A stretch of DNA of 64,000 nt from Pseudochrobactrum saccharolyticum (GTDB lineage Bacteria; Pseudomonadota; Alphaproteobacteria; Rhizobiales; Rhizobiaceae): positions 1 through 64,000 of the forward strand of contig NZ_VZPG01000004.1 in assembly GCF_008801715.1 (NCBI RefSeq), written 5' to 3'. The notes below the pieces were generated by a model. It was not told where the DNA came from and ran no database searches. It was given only the letters and a program-made list of their open reading frames with translations. Positions within the stretch are counted from its first letter, which is position 1. Each line of letters starts with the position of its first letter. A program made the position numbers and the translations under genes. This document shows, piece by piece, positions 16,901 through 24,709 of this stretch.

Positions 16901-17396
16901 AGCTGATTACAATGGCGGTACGTTTCAGGTGTTTGGCGAGTTGGGCTATAAGCATGATCTCAGCCCGCGCGCGATCATCGAGCCTTATGCCAATCTTGCC
17001 TATGTCAATGTCAGAACGGATAGTTTTACCGAAACAGGCCATAATGGTGCAGCGCTCAGCGTACAGTCCGGTACGATGGATACGACACTCTCAACCCTCG
17101 GCATGCGTCTCTCAACCAGCTTTGAGCTTGGTAATACACTGACAACCGCACGCGCTGATCTTGGTTGGCGACATGCTTTTGGCGATGTGATCCCGTCATC
17201 GACTGCGAGCTTTGCTGCAGGCTCCAATGCGTTCACAGCATCGGGCAGTCCGATTGGCAAAGATACCGCACTGATTGAAGCCGGACTTGATTTCGCCATT
17301 ACGAAAAATTCCAAACTTGGTGTCTCTTATCAAGGACAGTTTGGTTCAGGCATCACTCAAAACGGCGTGAATGCTAATTTCAGCGTGAAGTTTTAG
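13962..17396 (+). CDS. Autotransporter with metzincin-like N-terminal domain
   Basis: The 1144-residue protein has a signal peptide (about 1-31) and a domain of about 300 residues with a zinc-protease motif, HEIGHALGIAA (His180, Glu181, His184, Gly187). A Met-turn-like SLMSHQ follows around Met299. After it come a repetitive beta-helical passenger (Asn/Gly-rich, residues about 330-850) and a beta-barrel from about 867 to the terminal Phe. The third metal-ligand position of the metzincin consensus (HExxHxxGxxH/D) is Ala190, so the domain may use another ligand or be inactive. The passenger would be displayed on or released from the cell surface. The start ATG follows GAGGGGAAAGCA. The 3' two thirds are duplicated at 1-1973. 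Box 4 lies upstream, and a two-component pair follows 125 bases downstream. Confidence 0.9.
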   Translation: MTSRLIDKLTMSTCLATGALYGAMINPAVAITTHVVNDPQGTPFIQLRFFDVGDGDFDVNNQSTWNITDIYKNQIINATGYWSEIIKLVPGENPAIINVGTNTADWGAAASSPNATMQNGSPTTVQAALTNQYYTNLTNGAHGYIVVANKVGTEDWSQAPYTPSHIALTAETSLGTVLIHEIGHALGIAANAFSFFDDDNGVQIAGFGGGFDAWSTHLRDDNDNAARPNQWINCNGCWLPPAAIADAFDVRKDQAYFTGAHVSEVLNGAMKGLPMRVATDYGPYDSPLFGHIELKNSLMSHQLYRNYSTLMEAELAALQDIGYTIDRRNFYGHSVYGNGLTIINNNPYFGRNAEGTAYINNTYNTATLGLGLHVYGSHNTITQNADLLSVGSGGGGIRVDGAANNLIVAPDVRVHANGANGRGIMFAYGKDHTLTHRGDVQAMGENGIAVSFDFGHNSRGDGTGYRGSYILELDDRVEDQRAAITEELNGPLVSSFDLTGRVAGNKAAIFMSENALVGQINVMQGASIFGDIISDYYQTNEDGHLRLTELSFGLKADAQGNSTGTADTDFRLAYGGNIKGKNISLHLNGGTTLLTGNHQVFDVGVAQAATLSGQGIYQIDAAQQFRNSGILNPSVAGAAITIDGNYAQSATGTLQLAFNDQSDISSLIVNGSAGLNGTISFAPDLGYYRDGFTVTSNEWLQVDAMSGNFTNANTTLTSPTLNASATDNGNLSYTVSLSRDANAYSQYAGDSEDREVGAALDSLANNAATEFKPLFAALDFSESDGSTVRSSLPQLSGEAYASASGVLLNASGITRSSVNNRLSQAFGGTPVNPVSVMAYGPAAKTSQAGNAIDHVAPVNADDLQRYAAWGAAFGSWATQSATDNAARTKSTIGGFITGIDGDVYNNWRLGIMAGYSRSTFKTPSLSSSGSSDNYTLGAYAGTEWATGQGSIGFRSGLSYSWHNIEMSRSVAFNGYSDKLSADYNGGTFQVFGELGYKHDLSPRAIIEPYANLAYVNVRTDSFTETGHNGAALSVQSGTMDTTLSTLGMRLSTSFELGNTLTTARADLGWRHAFGDVIPSSTASFAAGSNAFTASGSPIGKDTALIEAGLDFAITKNSKLGVSYQGQFGSGITQNGVNANFSVKF

Positions 17397-17692
17397 ACTG
17401 AGTAAGAATAAACTGGATTTGGAGAGCTGCATGTAGGTAAATTTAGCCGTTAAGTTTCATGTGGGTAAATTATCTTGTATTAGATTGTGTAACCCTTACG
17501 GCCTTCTTGAGGAGCCAACCTATGTCTTTAGGTGCAATAGCAATCAATCTAATTTTGCCTGCGCCGGTACTTATCGTTGAGGACGATATGCAGGTTCGCT
17601 TGAGGCTGGAAAATCTTCTACTACAATTTGGCTATAAAATTGATGCCCTTATTTTTGCTGCTTCACTGAGTGAAGCGCGCGCGCAATTGTCA
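15424..17692 (+). repeat. Long direct repeat, copy B
   Basis: This is the counterpart of bases 1-2269 at a constant offset of 15423. Here the copied segment lies within intact genes: the last two thirds of the autotransporter and the first 57 codons of the response regulator. This is therefore the parental arrangement for the right-hand junction. Confidence 0.95.
17430..17471 (+). promoter_or_regulatory. Direct repeat in leader of response regulator gene
   Basis: CATGTAGGTAAATT (17430-17443) and CATGTGGGTAAATT (17458-17471) are 14-base direct repeats with one mismatch, 28 bases apart start to start. They end about 50 bases before the response regulator start. Spacing near three helical turns suits tandem protein binding, for example autoregulation. 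The same pair is present in copy A (2007-2048). Confidence 0.45.
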
Positions 17693-18214
17693 GATCAGCC
17701 AGTCGCCTTGGCGCTGATTGATATTGGCTTACCGGATGGTAGTGGTATCGATTTGATATCCGAGCTGAATACGAGTGATCCTGGCCTCTCCATTTTGGTT
17801 ATCTCGGCATGGGCCACAGAGGACGTCATTCTAGGTGCCTTGCGTGCCGGTGCTGTCGGTTATGTGCTTAAAGAGCGGGATGATCTGGAGATTGCTATTG
17901 CATTGCGTAGTGTTTTACGCGGGGGTGCGCCAATAGATCCTTTTATTGCAAAGCGCATTATCGATGAACTGCCTTCCAAGGCACTGGAAAAAGACGGAGA
18001 CAATAAAGACTTGTGTCAGCAAGTGCTGACCGCACGCGAAAATCAAATTTTATTGTTGGTCGCCGACGGACTTGGCAATAAGGATATTGCAGACCATCTT
18101 TCTTTGTCGCGCTATACGGTTGAATGCCATATTAAACATATTTACCGAAAACTCGCAGTCTCTTCACGCACACGTGCTATTCATGCGGCGAGAGAGCGCG
18201 GTTTGTTAAAGTGA
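17522..18214 (+). CDS. NarL/LuxR-type response regulator
   Basis: The 230-residue protein has an N-terminal receiver domain with acidic pocket Glu20-Asp21-Asp22, phospho-acceptor Asp67 (LIDIGLPDGSG) and the conserved Lys in GYVLKERDD. A C-terminal LuxR-type helix-turn-helix follows at about 165-230 (LTARENQILLLVADGLGNKD). Phosphorylation by the kinase encoded next should control DNA binding. I take the ATG at 17522, preceded by GAGGAG, over the in-frame ATG at 17459, which has no ribosome site. The gene overlaps the kinase start by four bases (GTGA), showing translational coupling. Its 5' end is duplicated and broken at 2099. Because it sits beside the box-bearing genes and is of the activator type, it is my first candidate for the protein that reads the 17-bp box, but this is inference. 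Confidence 0.9.
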   Translation: MSLGAIAINLILPAPVLIVEDDMQVRLRLENLLLQFGYKIDALIFAASLSEARAQLSDQPVALALIDIGLPDGSGIDLISELNTSDPGLSILVISAWATEDVILGALRAGAVGYVLKERDDLEIAIALRSVLRGGAPIDPFIAKRIIDELPSKALEKDGDNKDLCQQVLTARENQILLLVADGLGNKDIADHLSLSRYTVECHIKHIYRKLAVSSRTRAIHAARERGLLK

Positions 18215-20061
18215 AGTGGCTGCTTATTATATGGTTCAGCCTTATTGCTATGCCTGCTTCGGCAGAGACCACTTCAGCGCAATGTTCCGCAGAGATCATT
18301 GATATTTCTGCCGCAAAAGCTGGTCCTGATGGACGTAAATCTGAAAATTTACGGTGGGAAGCCGTAACTTTACCAAATTATTGGAACCAACTGCATTCAG
18401 AATATTCAGATGAAGTTTGGTATCGCATTCATTGGCGACAGACATGTTCTGAAGCAGGCCATAATCCTGTTGCGTTGTTCATACAGACAATCAATATGGC
18501 CGGAGAGGTTTTCGTTAATGACCATTTTCTCTGGCGTGATAAGAATCTGACAGAACCATTATCGCGTAGCTGGAATATGCCGCGCTATTGGGTTCTGCAT
18601 AATGCATGGCTGACTGAAGGTATCAATACACTTTGGGTTAAAACTGTTGGTGTCAAAGGACAAGCACTTGGGCTAGGCTCTGTTATCATTGGTGAGCCAA
18701 CGCAGGTCCAAAGTATTTATGACAACTACTGGTGGCGGCAACGTACTTTATATGTTGCAAATGTGATAGTTTCCGGCGTTATCGGTATCTTGTTTTTTTG
18801 TATCTGGATCATACGCCGTGATCAGACCTACTACGGGTGGTATGCATTTTCGTCACTGTTCTGGCTTGTCTTCATAGCTAATATTCTTGTGACCACGCCT
18901 TGGCCTTTTTCGAATTCTGTAACATTCGTAAGAGTTAACGCAATTGCCTTATTGCTGAATATTGCATGTTTTTGCATGTTTACATTGCGCTTTGGCGAGC
19001 TGGTTTTAAAGCGTTATGAGCGTTTTTTATGGGGGATTTTCAGCGTATTTATTGGCGCACTCATTCTTACACCACAAGATTATCTTGGTGCGATCCAAAT
19101 ATCAAGTGTACTCGTTGCGTTAGGCTTTTTCTTGTTTAACTGTGTGCAGTTTCCGGTATTGACGTTTCAAAAGCGCAATAACGAATATTTTTTGTTCTCA
19201 ATTTGCTTATTAGTACTTTTTGTGACAATTCAGTACGATGCGTTGCTCCTCTTTCGGCCTGATCCGGAAAAATTTCCAATATTGCCATATGCGAATATTG
19301 TCATCACATTATGCCTGGCGGGGATACTGGGGCTGCGTCAGGCGCATAATGTCAGACGCATTGAACGGTTTAATGTTGAATTAGCCGAGAGCATTGCGAA
19401 CGCACGTTCAGAACTAGCCGTTACATTAGAGCGAGAACATTTCTTAGAGCTAAAAAATGCAAAATTAAGAGAGCGTTTGGATATCGCCCATGATCTTCAT
19501 GACGGTATCGGTGGAACGCTCGTTCATATGATGGCAAAAGTTGAACAAGGCAGTGAGCAGGTTCACCGTCCTCAAGTCATTTCAATGTTGAAATTGCTTC
19601 GGGATGACTTGCGTCAAACCATCGATCATAATTCCAGCCCTAGCACTAAAGTTCCAGCTACGCCGCAGGAATGGATTGCCCCGTTACGTCATCGGTTTAG
19701 CATTCTTTTTGATGAGCTTGGCATTAAGTCCGACTGGCAATTTCCATCGGCTTGGCGGAGTACACCCAGCACATTACAATGTCTTGCACTCACACGTGTT
19801 GTTGAGGAGGCATTAACAAATCTCATAAAGCATAGTCGAGCGCAGCAGATGTGCTTTCGGTTGCAGCAGCAAAGCCCAAATGAACTCGTACTTGAATTGG
19901 AAGATGACGGTATCGGATTTGATGTTTTAGCGGTACAAACAGCCAATATCAGTGTTGGTATGAGAAGTATGTCAACAAGAATTCTCAAAGTCGGTGGCAA
20001 GTTAGAAATTTCATCAACGCCAGGAAGAACCGTCGTAAAAGTGATTATTGCACAACTTTAA
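18211..20061 (+). CDS. Sensor histidine kinase with 7TM (7TMR-DISM-like) sensor region
   Basis: The 616-residue protein has a signal peptide (residues 1-18, ASA), then an extracytoplasmic domain of about 160 residues with a jelly-roll-like, Trp-rich pattern (VWYRIHWRQ, AGEVFVNDHFLWRD). About seven membrane segments follow between residues 180 and 385, then a short coiled coil, a HisKA_3 dimerisation domain with phospho-acceptor His430 (HDLHDGIGG) and a HATPase domain (EEALTNLIKHS N-box, DDGIGFD G1 box, GMRSM G2). The layout matches the 7TMR-DISM family thought to sense extracellular ligands such as carbohydrates. The start codon is GTG within the stop of the preceding regulator gene. The signal could be a product of the secreted proteases or the sugar dehydrogenase, but this is unproven. 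Confidence 0.88.
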   Translation: MKWLLIIWFSLIAMPASAETTSAQCSAEIIDISAAKAGPDGRKSENLRWEAVTLPNYWNQLHSEYSDEVWYRIHWRQTCSEAGHNPVALFIQTINMAGEVFVNDHFLWRDKNLTEPLSRSWNMPRYWVLHNAWLTEGINTLWVKTVGVKGQALGLGSVIIGEPTQVQSIYDNYWWRQRTLYVANVIVSGVIGILFFCIWIIRRDQTYYGWYAFSSLFWLVFIANILVTTPWPFSNSVTFVRVNAIALLLNIACFCMFTLRFGELVLKRYERFLWGIFSVFIGALILTPQDYLGAIQISSVLVALGFFLFNCVQFPVLTFQKRNNEYFLFSICLLVLFVTIQYDALLLFRPDPEKFPILPYANIVITLCLAGILGLRQAHNVRRIERFNVELAESIANARSELAVTLEREHFLELKNAKLRERLDIAHDLHDGIGGTLVHMMAKVEQGSEQVHRPQVISMLKLLRDDLRQTIDHNSSPSTKVPATPQEWIAPLRHRFSILFDELGIKSDWQFPSAWRSTPSTLQCLALTRVVEEALTNLIKHSRAQQMCFRLQQQSPNELVLELEDDGIGFDVLAVQTANISVGMRSMSTRILKVGGKLEISSTPGRTVVKVIIAQL

Positions 20062-20364
20062 TTTCCGATAGTCACGGACATTAAAGTTGTGCCAGCTATC
20101 TTGTCTCTCCATAGACCAGCTAGCTGATAAGGCGGCTAGATATCTATCAACGCAACCTTTTAAGTGTGTTTAGGCGCGGTAGTGGCGTGCTGCGCGTCTC
20201 CGCTTATGACATCTAGTAAAATAGCTATATTTTCTAATGTAGCACTGAAAATTTTAGTAACGTGTCTTCTACAAATGGAAAGCTATTTGTGTGACATCAA
20301 TTCGGTTGCGTATTCTAATGGATAAGGCTTAAATTTCAATTGAGAATAAGTGTCGGTATCGGTA

Positions 20365-20419
20365 GTTGCGTGCCCCCGCAACCAAACAAACAGCCCGCTC
20401 TTTGAGCGGGATTTTTTTT
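20365..20419 (+). ncRNA. Candidate small RNA 3' end with C-rich hairpin loop and terminator
   Basis: A hairpin with stem GTTGCG/CGCAAC and loop TGCCCC (20365-20382) is followed after 11 bases by a strong intrinsic terminator (CCCGCTC-TTT-GAGCGGG, then eight T, 20394-20419). C-rich exposed loops able to pair with ribosome sites are common in alphaproteobacterial small RNAs. The 5' end is unknown; a weak promoter could lie near 20290-20320. It could equally be only a terminator of an unrecognised transcript. Confidence 0.4.
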
Positions 20420-20547
20420 GGTAACGGGTCGTAGATTTTAAGCCTAGTCAGGGGCCCGCAAGGAGGCAAAGCCGACAAAGCGGGATACAAAACCACAAAT
20501 CCTGCAAACAAAAAACCAATCCCGAAACAAGATCTCATAAATCCCCC

Positions 20548-20578
20548 AAGCTCCGGCAGAAATGCGCGGGGCTTTTTT
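20548..20578 (+). terminator. Intrinsic terminator-like hairpin
   Basis: Stem AAGCTCCG / CGGGGCTT with one G-U pair, an 11-base loop, then a run of T. It faces rightward, before the D-aminopeptidase gene. Confidence 0.5.
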
Positions 20579-20750
20579 GTGTTTAAAACATGCAAGAGGA
20601 GGGGAGGTGTGGTTGGTTTAGTAGCTACTTTGCAGGTTGTTTAATGCTCATGCCTGATCCTGCGGCATTACAGGCAGATAATCCCTCTTGAGCTGTGAAG
20701 GTGAGTGGCTTATGCCTGAGTGCAAAGACACATAAGCGGGAATGAAATTT

Positions 20751-22310
20751 ATGCAAGCCGTTGATAAATCAGCAATTGATACCGTGCTGCTGAGCCTCTC
20801 CGAACAATATAAAGGACCGGGAGGCGTCGCTGCAGTTCTCAAAGATGGTGAGGTTATAGCGAAGCAGGTTTGGGGCTATTCTGATCTGGAGAAAAGGGTG
20901 CCGATGAGTGCGGCGACCATGATGCCGATCTGTTCCGTCAGCAAAGAATTTACCTGCGCAGCTTTGTTGGATATCTTTGGTGAAGCCTCTGTTCTTGATG
21001 ATGCGCTTGCTAGCTATCTGCCTGACTTTGAAGGCAAACGCCCTGCGATTGCTGATTTATGCAACAATCAGTCCGGCCTGCGGGATTACTGGGCGCTGAC
21101 AGTGATCAGTGGTGCCGATCCGGAAGGTGTTTTTACGGCAGATGATGCACGTCAGCTTCTTGGAAAAATCCGGACAACCCATTTTGAAACCGGTACACAT
21201 TATTCTTATAATAACGGCAATTTCCGTCTGCTGTCTTTTTTGATTGAAGAGAAAACCGGTCGTTCACTGGATGAACTTCTGCGTGAGCGTATTTTCCTGC
21301 CTGCAGGCATGAAAACTGCCGGACTTTTCCCTAACACATCTATAACGCCTGGCGATGCAATCGGTTATGAGGGCAATATTGTCTCCGGTTTTACACCGGC
21401 AGTGAATAATATTCACTGGAGCGGGGATGCAGGCGTTTGCGCCTCTCTGGATGATATGATTGCGTGGGATCAGTTTATTGATGCAACGCGTGGTGATGAA
21501 AACGGTATTTATAACCGTTTGTCCCGTCCGCAATTTTACACGGATGGTAAACCGGCTTGTTACGGCTATGGCCTTAACCATGTCAATTTCGACAATGTTA
21601 AAATTACCGGTCATGGCGGGGCGTTGCGCGGCTGGCGCTGCCAGCGGTTCCATGCGGCTGATGCACGTGTATCTGTTATTGTGATGTTTAATCATCAGGC
21701 CAGCGCCTATGGTGCAGCTGAGCAGTTGATGCGTGCTGCTTTAGGCATCCCTAAAGCGAAAACTGAAGTTCTGCCTGTTGATGCAGGTTGGTATGGAAAT
21801 TATTTTGATTCAGCCACGAAACTGAGTCTTAGCCTTACACCGGCTGTCGGCGGGCAGGTTCATGCGCGGTTTGGTACATCACCTGAAATGATGGATATGC
21901 AGGCCGATGGCAGTTTGCAATCTTCGGGAATGGTTTTGCAGCGTAAAGGTGATGAGATTGCTCTCCGTCGCGATGGGGAAAACCTCTCCGCAAAATTACA
22001 TCGTGTTTCCGGAAACGGGCGGCAAGATATTGCCGGACGCTATCATTGTGCGGAAATGGATGCTGATTTTGTCTGTGAAATTGCAGGCACTGCCGCCTAT
22101 GCAGCATTTGAAGGCTTTTTAGGTAAAGGGCCAATGCAACCGCTTTATGCGATTGCTGAAGATATCTGGCTTTTGCCATGTCAGCGCGGAATGGATGCTC
22201 CGGCGCCGGGAGACTGGACTGTGGTGGCCGAACGAGATGCGTCCGGTGCGATCTCGGGGCTGACAATCGGCTGCTGGCTTGCCCGCGACATAATCTATAA
22301 AAAAGTTTGA
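20751..22310 (+). CDS. dap: D-aminopeptidase (DAP, serine beta-lactamase family)
   Basis: The 519-residue protein releases N-terminal D-amino acids (notably D-Ala) from peptides, amides and esters. It has the penicillin-recognising fold: Ser62-x-x-Lys65 (CSVSK), the tyrosine motif YSYNNGN and the HGG motif (GHGGALRGW). Two C-terminal beta-barrel domains include the conserved blocks ARFGTSPEMMD and AFEGFLGK. From memory the sequence is very close to Ochrobactrum anthropi DAP (520 residues), in which the catalytic pair is Ser62/Lys65. Choosing the ATG at 20751 rather than 20742 gives exactly this numbering and places GGGA nine bases upstream. No signal peptide is seen, so it is cytoplasmic. It stands alone and ends in a strong terminator shared with the convergent LysR gene. 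Confidence 0.93.
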   Translation: MQAVDKSAIDTVLLSLSEQYKGPGGVAAVLKDGEVIAKQVWGYSDLEKRVPMSAATMMPICSVSKEFTCAALLDIFGEASVLDDALASYLPDFEGKRPAIADLCNNQSGLRDYWALTVISGADPEGVFTADDARQLLGKIRTTHFETGTHYSYNNGNFRLLSFLIEEKTGRSLDELLRERIFLPAGMKTAGLFPNTSITPGDAIGYEGNIVSGFTPAVNNIHWSGDAGVCASLDDMIAWDQFIDATRGDENGIYNRLSRPQFYTDGKPACYGYGLNHVNFDNVKITGHGGALRGWRCQRFHAADARVSVIVMFNHQASAYGAAEQLMRAALGIPKAKTEVLPVDAGWYGNYFDSATKLSLSLTPAVGGQVHARFGTSPEMMDMQADGSLQSSGMVLQRKGDEIALRRDGENLSAKLHRVSGNGRQDIAGRYHCAEMDADFVCEIAGTAAYAAFEGFLGKGPMQPLYAIAEDIWLLPCQRGMDAPAPGDWTVVAERDASGAISGLTIGCWLARDIIYKKV

Positions 22311-22320
22311 TATTGATACC

Positions 22321-22347
22321 CCGCCGGATTATTCTGGCGGTTTTTTT
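22321..22347. terminator. Terminator between dap and LysR gene
   Basis: Stem CCGCCGGA / TCTGGCGG with a TTAT loop and seven T on the plus strand. It terminates dap and sits at the 3' end of the convergent LysR gene. Confidence 0.85.
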
Positions 22348-22352
22348 ACTTG

Positions 22353-23237
22353 TTAATTCTTGATAATATTGTGTGTATCACTTTCGGAAGCAATTTTAAA
22401 AAAAGCATTGATGAGCGTGCCATTGCTGCGTTCCTGAAGGCAGATCAGTGTTTCATCCATCAGCTCTTCACGCGTATTGATCGAAAGCGGATGCAAGCGG
22501 CTGTCATTGCTGAATTCGGCTAATGAAACAAAGCCGATACCGGCACCGCCTGCAACAATCTCACGAACGGCCTCGCGTCCTTCTGCCTCAATAGCAGGTT
22601 TCAGCACGACATTTTTTTCAAGCGCGAGATCTTCCAGTTTTTGACGTGTTTTTGAGCCTTTTTCACGGAAGACCAGTGGCCATTGCAGCAGTTCTGCGAG
22701 ATCAATATTAGAAAAACGGCTGAGCGGATGATCTCTGGCGACAAAGGCGATGATCGGCGAAGAGTTCAGCTTATGGATGAGAAAGTCCCTTGCTTTGGGT
22801 ACTTCGCCCAGCACGCCGATATCTGCTTCATAGCGATAGAGACTCGAGATAACTTCCTCACTATTGCCGGTTTGCACGCTGATTTGTACCGAGGGATATT
22901 TCTCCCGAAAGGCTCCGAGAATACCGAGAATATGGTGTGCTGCATCGGCCATAATACGCAATTTACCAGCACGCAGCACCCGCGATTCTGACAAGAAATC
23001 CAGTGCCTGCTGTTCCACTTCGAAGAGCCGGTGCGTGATCTCCAGCAGCTTTACACCGGCATCGGTCAGGCTGACTTGTTTCTTATGACGGTTGAAAAGC
23101 AGAACATCATATTCTTCTTCCAGTTTGCGCACCTGATCGGAAATAGCAGGCTGTGTCAGACATAAAGCTTCCGCAGCGCGGGAAAATCCGCCGGAAATTG
23201 CCACATAATGAAACGCCCGTAACTGAACATAGCGCAT
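22353..23237 (-). CDS. LysR-family regulator of phosphonate (AEP) catabolism
   Basis: The 294-residue protein has an N-terminal winged helix-turn-helix (residues 2-60, FSRAAEALCLTQPAISDQV) and a substrate-binding domain (about 90-290) of the periplasmic-binding-protein fold. The gene is transcribed away from phnW, the usual place for a LysR activator of the adjacent operon. The inducer is probably 2-aminoethylphosphonate or a pathway intermediate. The start is the ATG at 23237, preceded by AGGAGAAATCC; the frame extends further but without a ribosome site. A dyad ATCT-N11-AGAT between the genes is a likely binding site and also lies well placed for autoregulation. Confidence 0.88.
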   Translation of the reverse strand: MRYVQLRAFHYVAISGGFSRAAEALCLTQPAISDQVRKLEEEYDVLLFNRHKKQVSLTDAGVKLLEITHRLFEVEQQALDFLSESRVLRAGKLRIMADAAHHILGILGAFREKYPSVQISVQTGNSEEVISSLYRYEADIGVLGEVPKARDFLIHKLNSSPIIAFVARDHPLSRFSNIDLAELLQWPLVFREKGSKTRQKLEDLALEKNVVLKPAIEAEGREAVREIVAGGAGIGFVSLAEFSNDSRLHPLSINTREELMDETLICLQERSNGTLINAFFKIASESDTHNIIKN

Positions 23238-23311
23238 GGATTTCTCCTGATGCCGAGTGTTTTCTGACTGTAAAACGAACTCTAACACAGAGGAATTCCG
23301 GCACAAGTTAT

Positions 23312-23330
23312 ATCTGCAAAACTTATAGAT
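23312..23330 (+). promoter_or_regulatory. Predicted LysR operator in phn divergent promoter
   Basis: ATCT-N11-AGAT fits the T-N11-A LysR-type consensus with 4-base symmetrical arms. It lies 75 bases from the LysR start and 90 bases from the phnW start. Confidence 0.6.
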
Positions 23331-23419
23331 TGATTTGAAATAACGATTTTACAAATAATTACCTTTGCCCGAGGATGAAGCAAATCCGCATTTATGCAAG
23401 CTATCCGGAGGGACAGGAA

Positions 23420-24655
23420 ATGCAATCAGCCGGTGAAAAACGACCGCAGTCAGGAGCAGATATGCTTCCGCACTGGAAAGCCAATCAGTTTCTGGCACCG
23501 GCATTGGGAGAACCCTATTTGCTGACACCGGGGCCATTGACCACCGATTATGCGGTGAAGCAGGCAATGCTGCGGGACTGGGGCTCATGGGACGGTGATT
23601 TTCGGGCAATGACAGCTGAAATGCGTGAGCGTTTGCTGCGTGTTGCCGGTGATGACAAGCATGAATTTGATTGTGTGCCGATACAGGGCAGCGGCTCCTT
23701 TGCTGTTGAAGCGATGCTTGGTACATTTCTTCCGAAAGACAGCAAAATTCTGGTGCTGATGAACGGTGCCTACGGGCAGCGCATTGTGCAGACACTGAAT
23801 TATCTGGGGCGTGCTCATAGTAAAATTGACAAGGGAGACTATCTCCCGCCGCGTGCCGATGAGGTTGCGCAGGCGCTGGATGCCGATCCGGCAATCACCC
23901 ATGTGATTGTGGTGCATTGCGAAACCAGCTCCGGCATCCTCAATCCGGTCGCGGAAATCTCAGAGATTGTTTATGCCAAGGGACGCAAGCTGCTGGTCGA
24001 CAGTATGAGTGCTTTCGGTGCGGTTGATCTGAGTGTGAATAAAATCCGCTATGAAGCCATGGTCTCCTCGGCCAATAAATGCATCGAAGGTGTGCCCGGT
24101 TTTGGCTTTGTGATTGCCCGTAAAAGCGTGCTGGAAGCCGCTAAAGGCAACTGCCATTCTCTGAGTCTCGACATATATGAGCAATGGGCAACGATGAATA
24201 AAACCGGACAGTGGCGCTATACACCACCGACCCATGTGGTTGCTGCGTTTCTGGTTGCCTTGCGAATGCATGAAGCCGAAGGCGGTGCTGAAGGACGCTT
24301 GGCACGCTACACCAATAATCGTGATGTGATGGTGGAGGGGATGCGCCAGCTGGGTTTTGAAACACTGCTGCGTGACCGCTGGCTGTCGCCGATCATCGTT
24401 ACCTTCTTCAATCCTGCTCATCCGAAATTCGAGTTTTCCCGCTTCTACGATCTAATGAAAGCAAAAGGCTTCATCATTTATCCGGGCAAGCTGACAGTTG
24501 TCGACAGTTTCCGTGTCGGCTGTATCGGGCGCATGGACGCCAATATTATGCGGCAGGTTGTTGCTGCCGCCGCAGACAGCCTGACAGAAATGGGTGTGGA
24601 CACAGCTGCCCCGCCAGCCGCCGCACTGGATGAACGCGCCAAGCTCGCAGCCTGA
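23420..24655 (+). CDS. phnW: 2-aminoethylphosphonate-pyruvate transaminase
   Basis: The 411-residue PLP enzyme transfers the amino group of 2-aminoethylphosphonate to pyruvate, giving phosphonoacetaldehyde and alanine (EC 2.6.1.37). Class V aminotransferase features include the N-terminal LLTPGPLTT, the phosphate-binding GSGSFAVEA, the aspartate block [10 protein letters not shown] and the PLP lysine in [15 protein letters not shown]. It is slightly longer than typical PhnW (about 365-370) because of an N-terminal extension of some 30 residues. The start ATG at 23420 is preceded by GGAGGGACAGGAA; the internal ATG at 23462 (MLPHWK) could also be used. It is the first gene of the phn operon, divergent from the LysR regulator. 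Confidence 0.92.
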   Translation: MQSAGEKRPQSGADMLPHWKANQFLAPALGEPYLLTPGPLTTDYAVKQAMLRDWGSWDGDFRAMTAEMRERLLRVAGDDKHEFDCVPIQGSGSFAVEAMLGTFLPKDSKILVLMNGAYGQRIVQTLNYLGRAHSKIDKGDYLPPRADEVAQALDADPAITHVIVVHCETSSGILNPVAEISEIVYAKGRKLLVDSMSAFGAVDLSVNKIRYEAMVSSANKCIEGVPGFGFVIARKSVLEAAKGNCHSLSLDIYEQWATMNKTGQWRYTPPTHVVAAFLVALRMHEAEGGAEGRLARYTNNRDVMVEGMRQLGFETLLRDRWLSPIIVTFFNPAHPKFEFSRFYDLMKAKGFIIYPGKLTVVDSFRVGCIGRMDANIMRQVVAAAADSLTEMGVDTAAPPAAALDERAKLAA

Positions 24656-24709
24656 GTTTTAAATTTAAAACAGCAGGTTAGCGTAATGCCGCCTGCGGAG
24701 GATAATGAA

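Larger units (their letters stand above)
20062..20740. other. 680-base intergenic region with terminator-like hairpins and no clear gene
   Basis: No protein gene is convincing here. The region begins after the kinase stop without a strong terminator, is AT-rich to about 20340, and then holds a hairpin-plus-terminator unit (20365-20419) and a second hairpin with a T run (20548-20578). A 69-codon minus-strand frame (start near 20538, hydrophobic N-terminus) runs across both hairpins and is probably not real. Confidence 0.5.

Noticed and set aside
17459-17521. Upstream ATG as start of the response regulator
   Set aside because: It lies inside the direct-repeat region without a ribosome site; the ATG at 17522 has GAGGAG upstream.
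20329-20538. 69-codon minus-strand frame with hydrophobic N-terminus
   Set aside because: It runs across two terminator-like hairpins that face the other way, and its C-terminal half is dictated by those hairpin sequences. No family resemblance.
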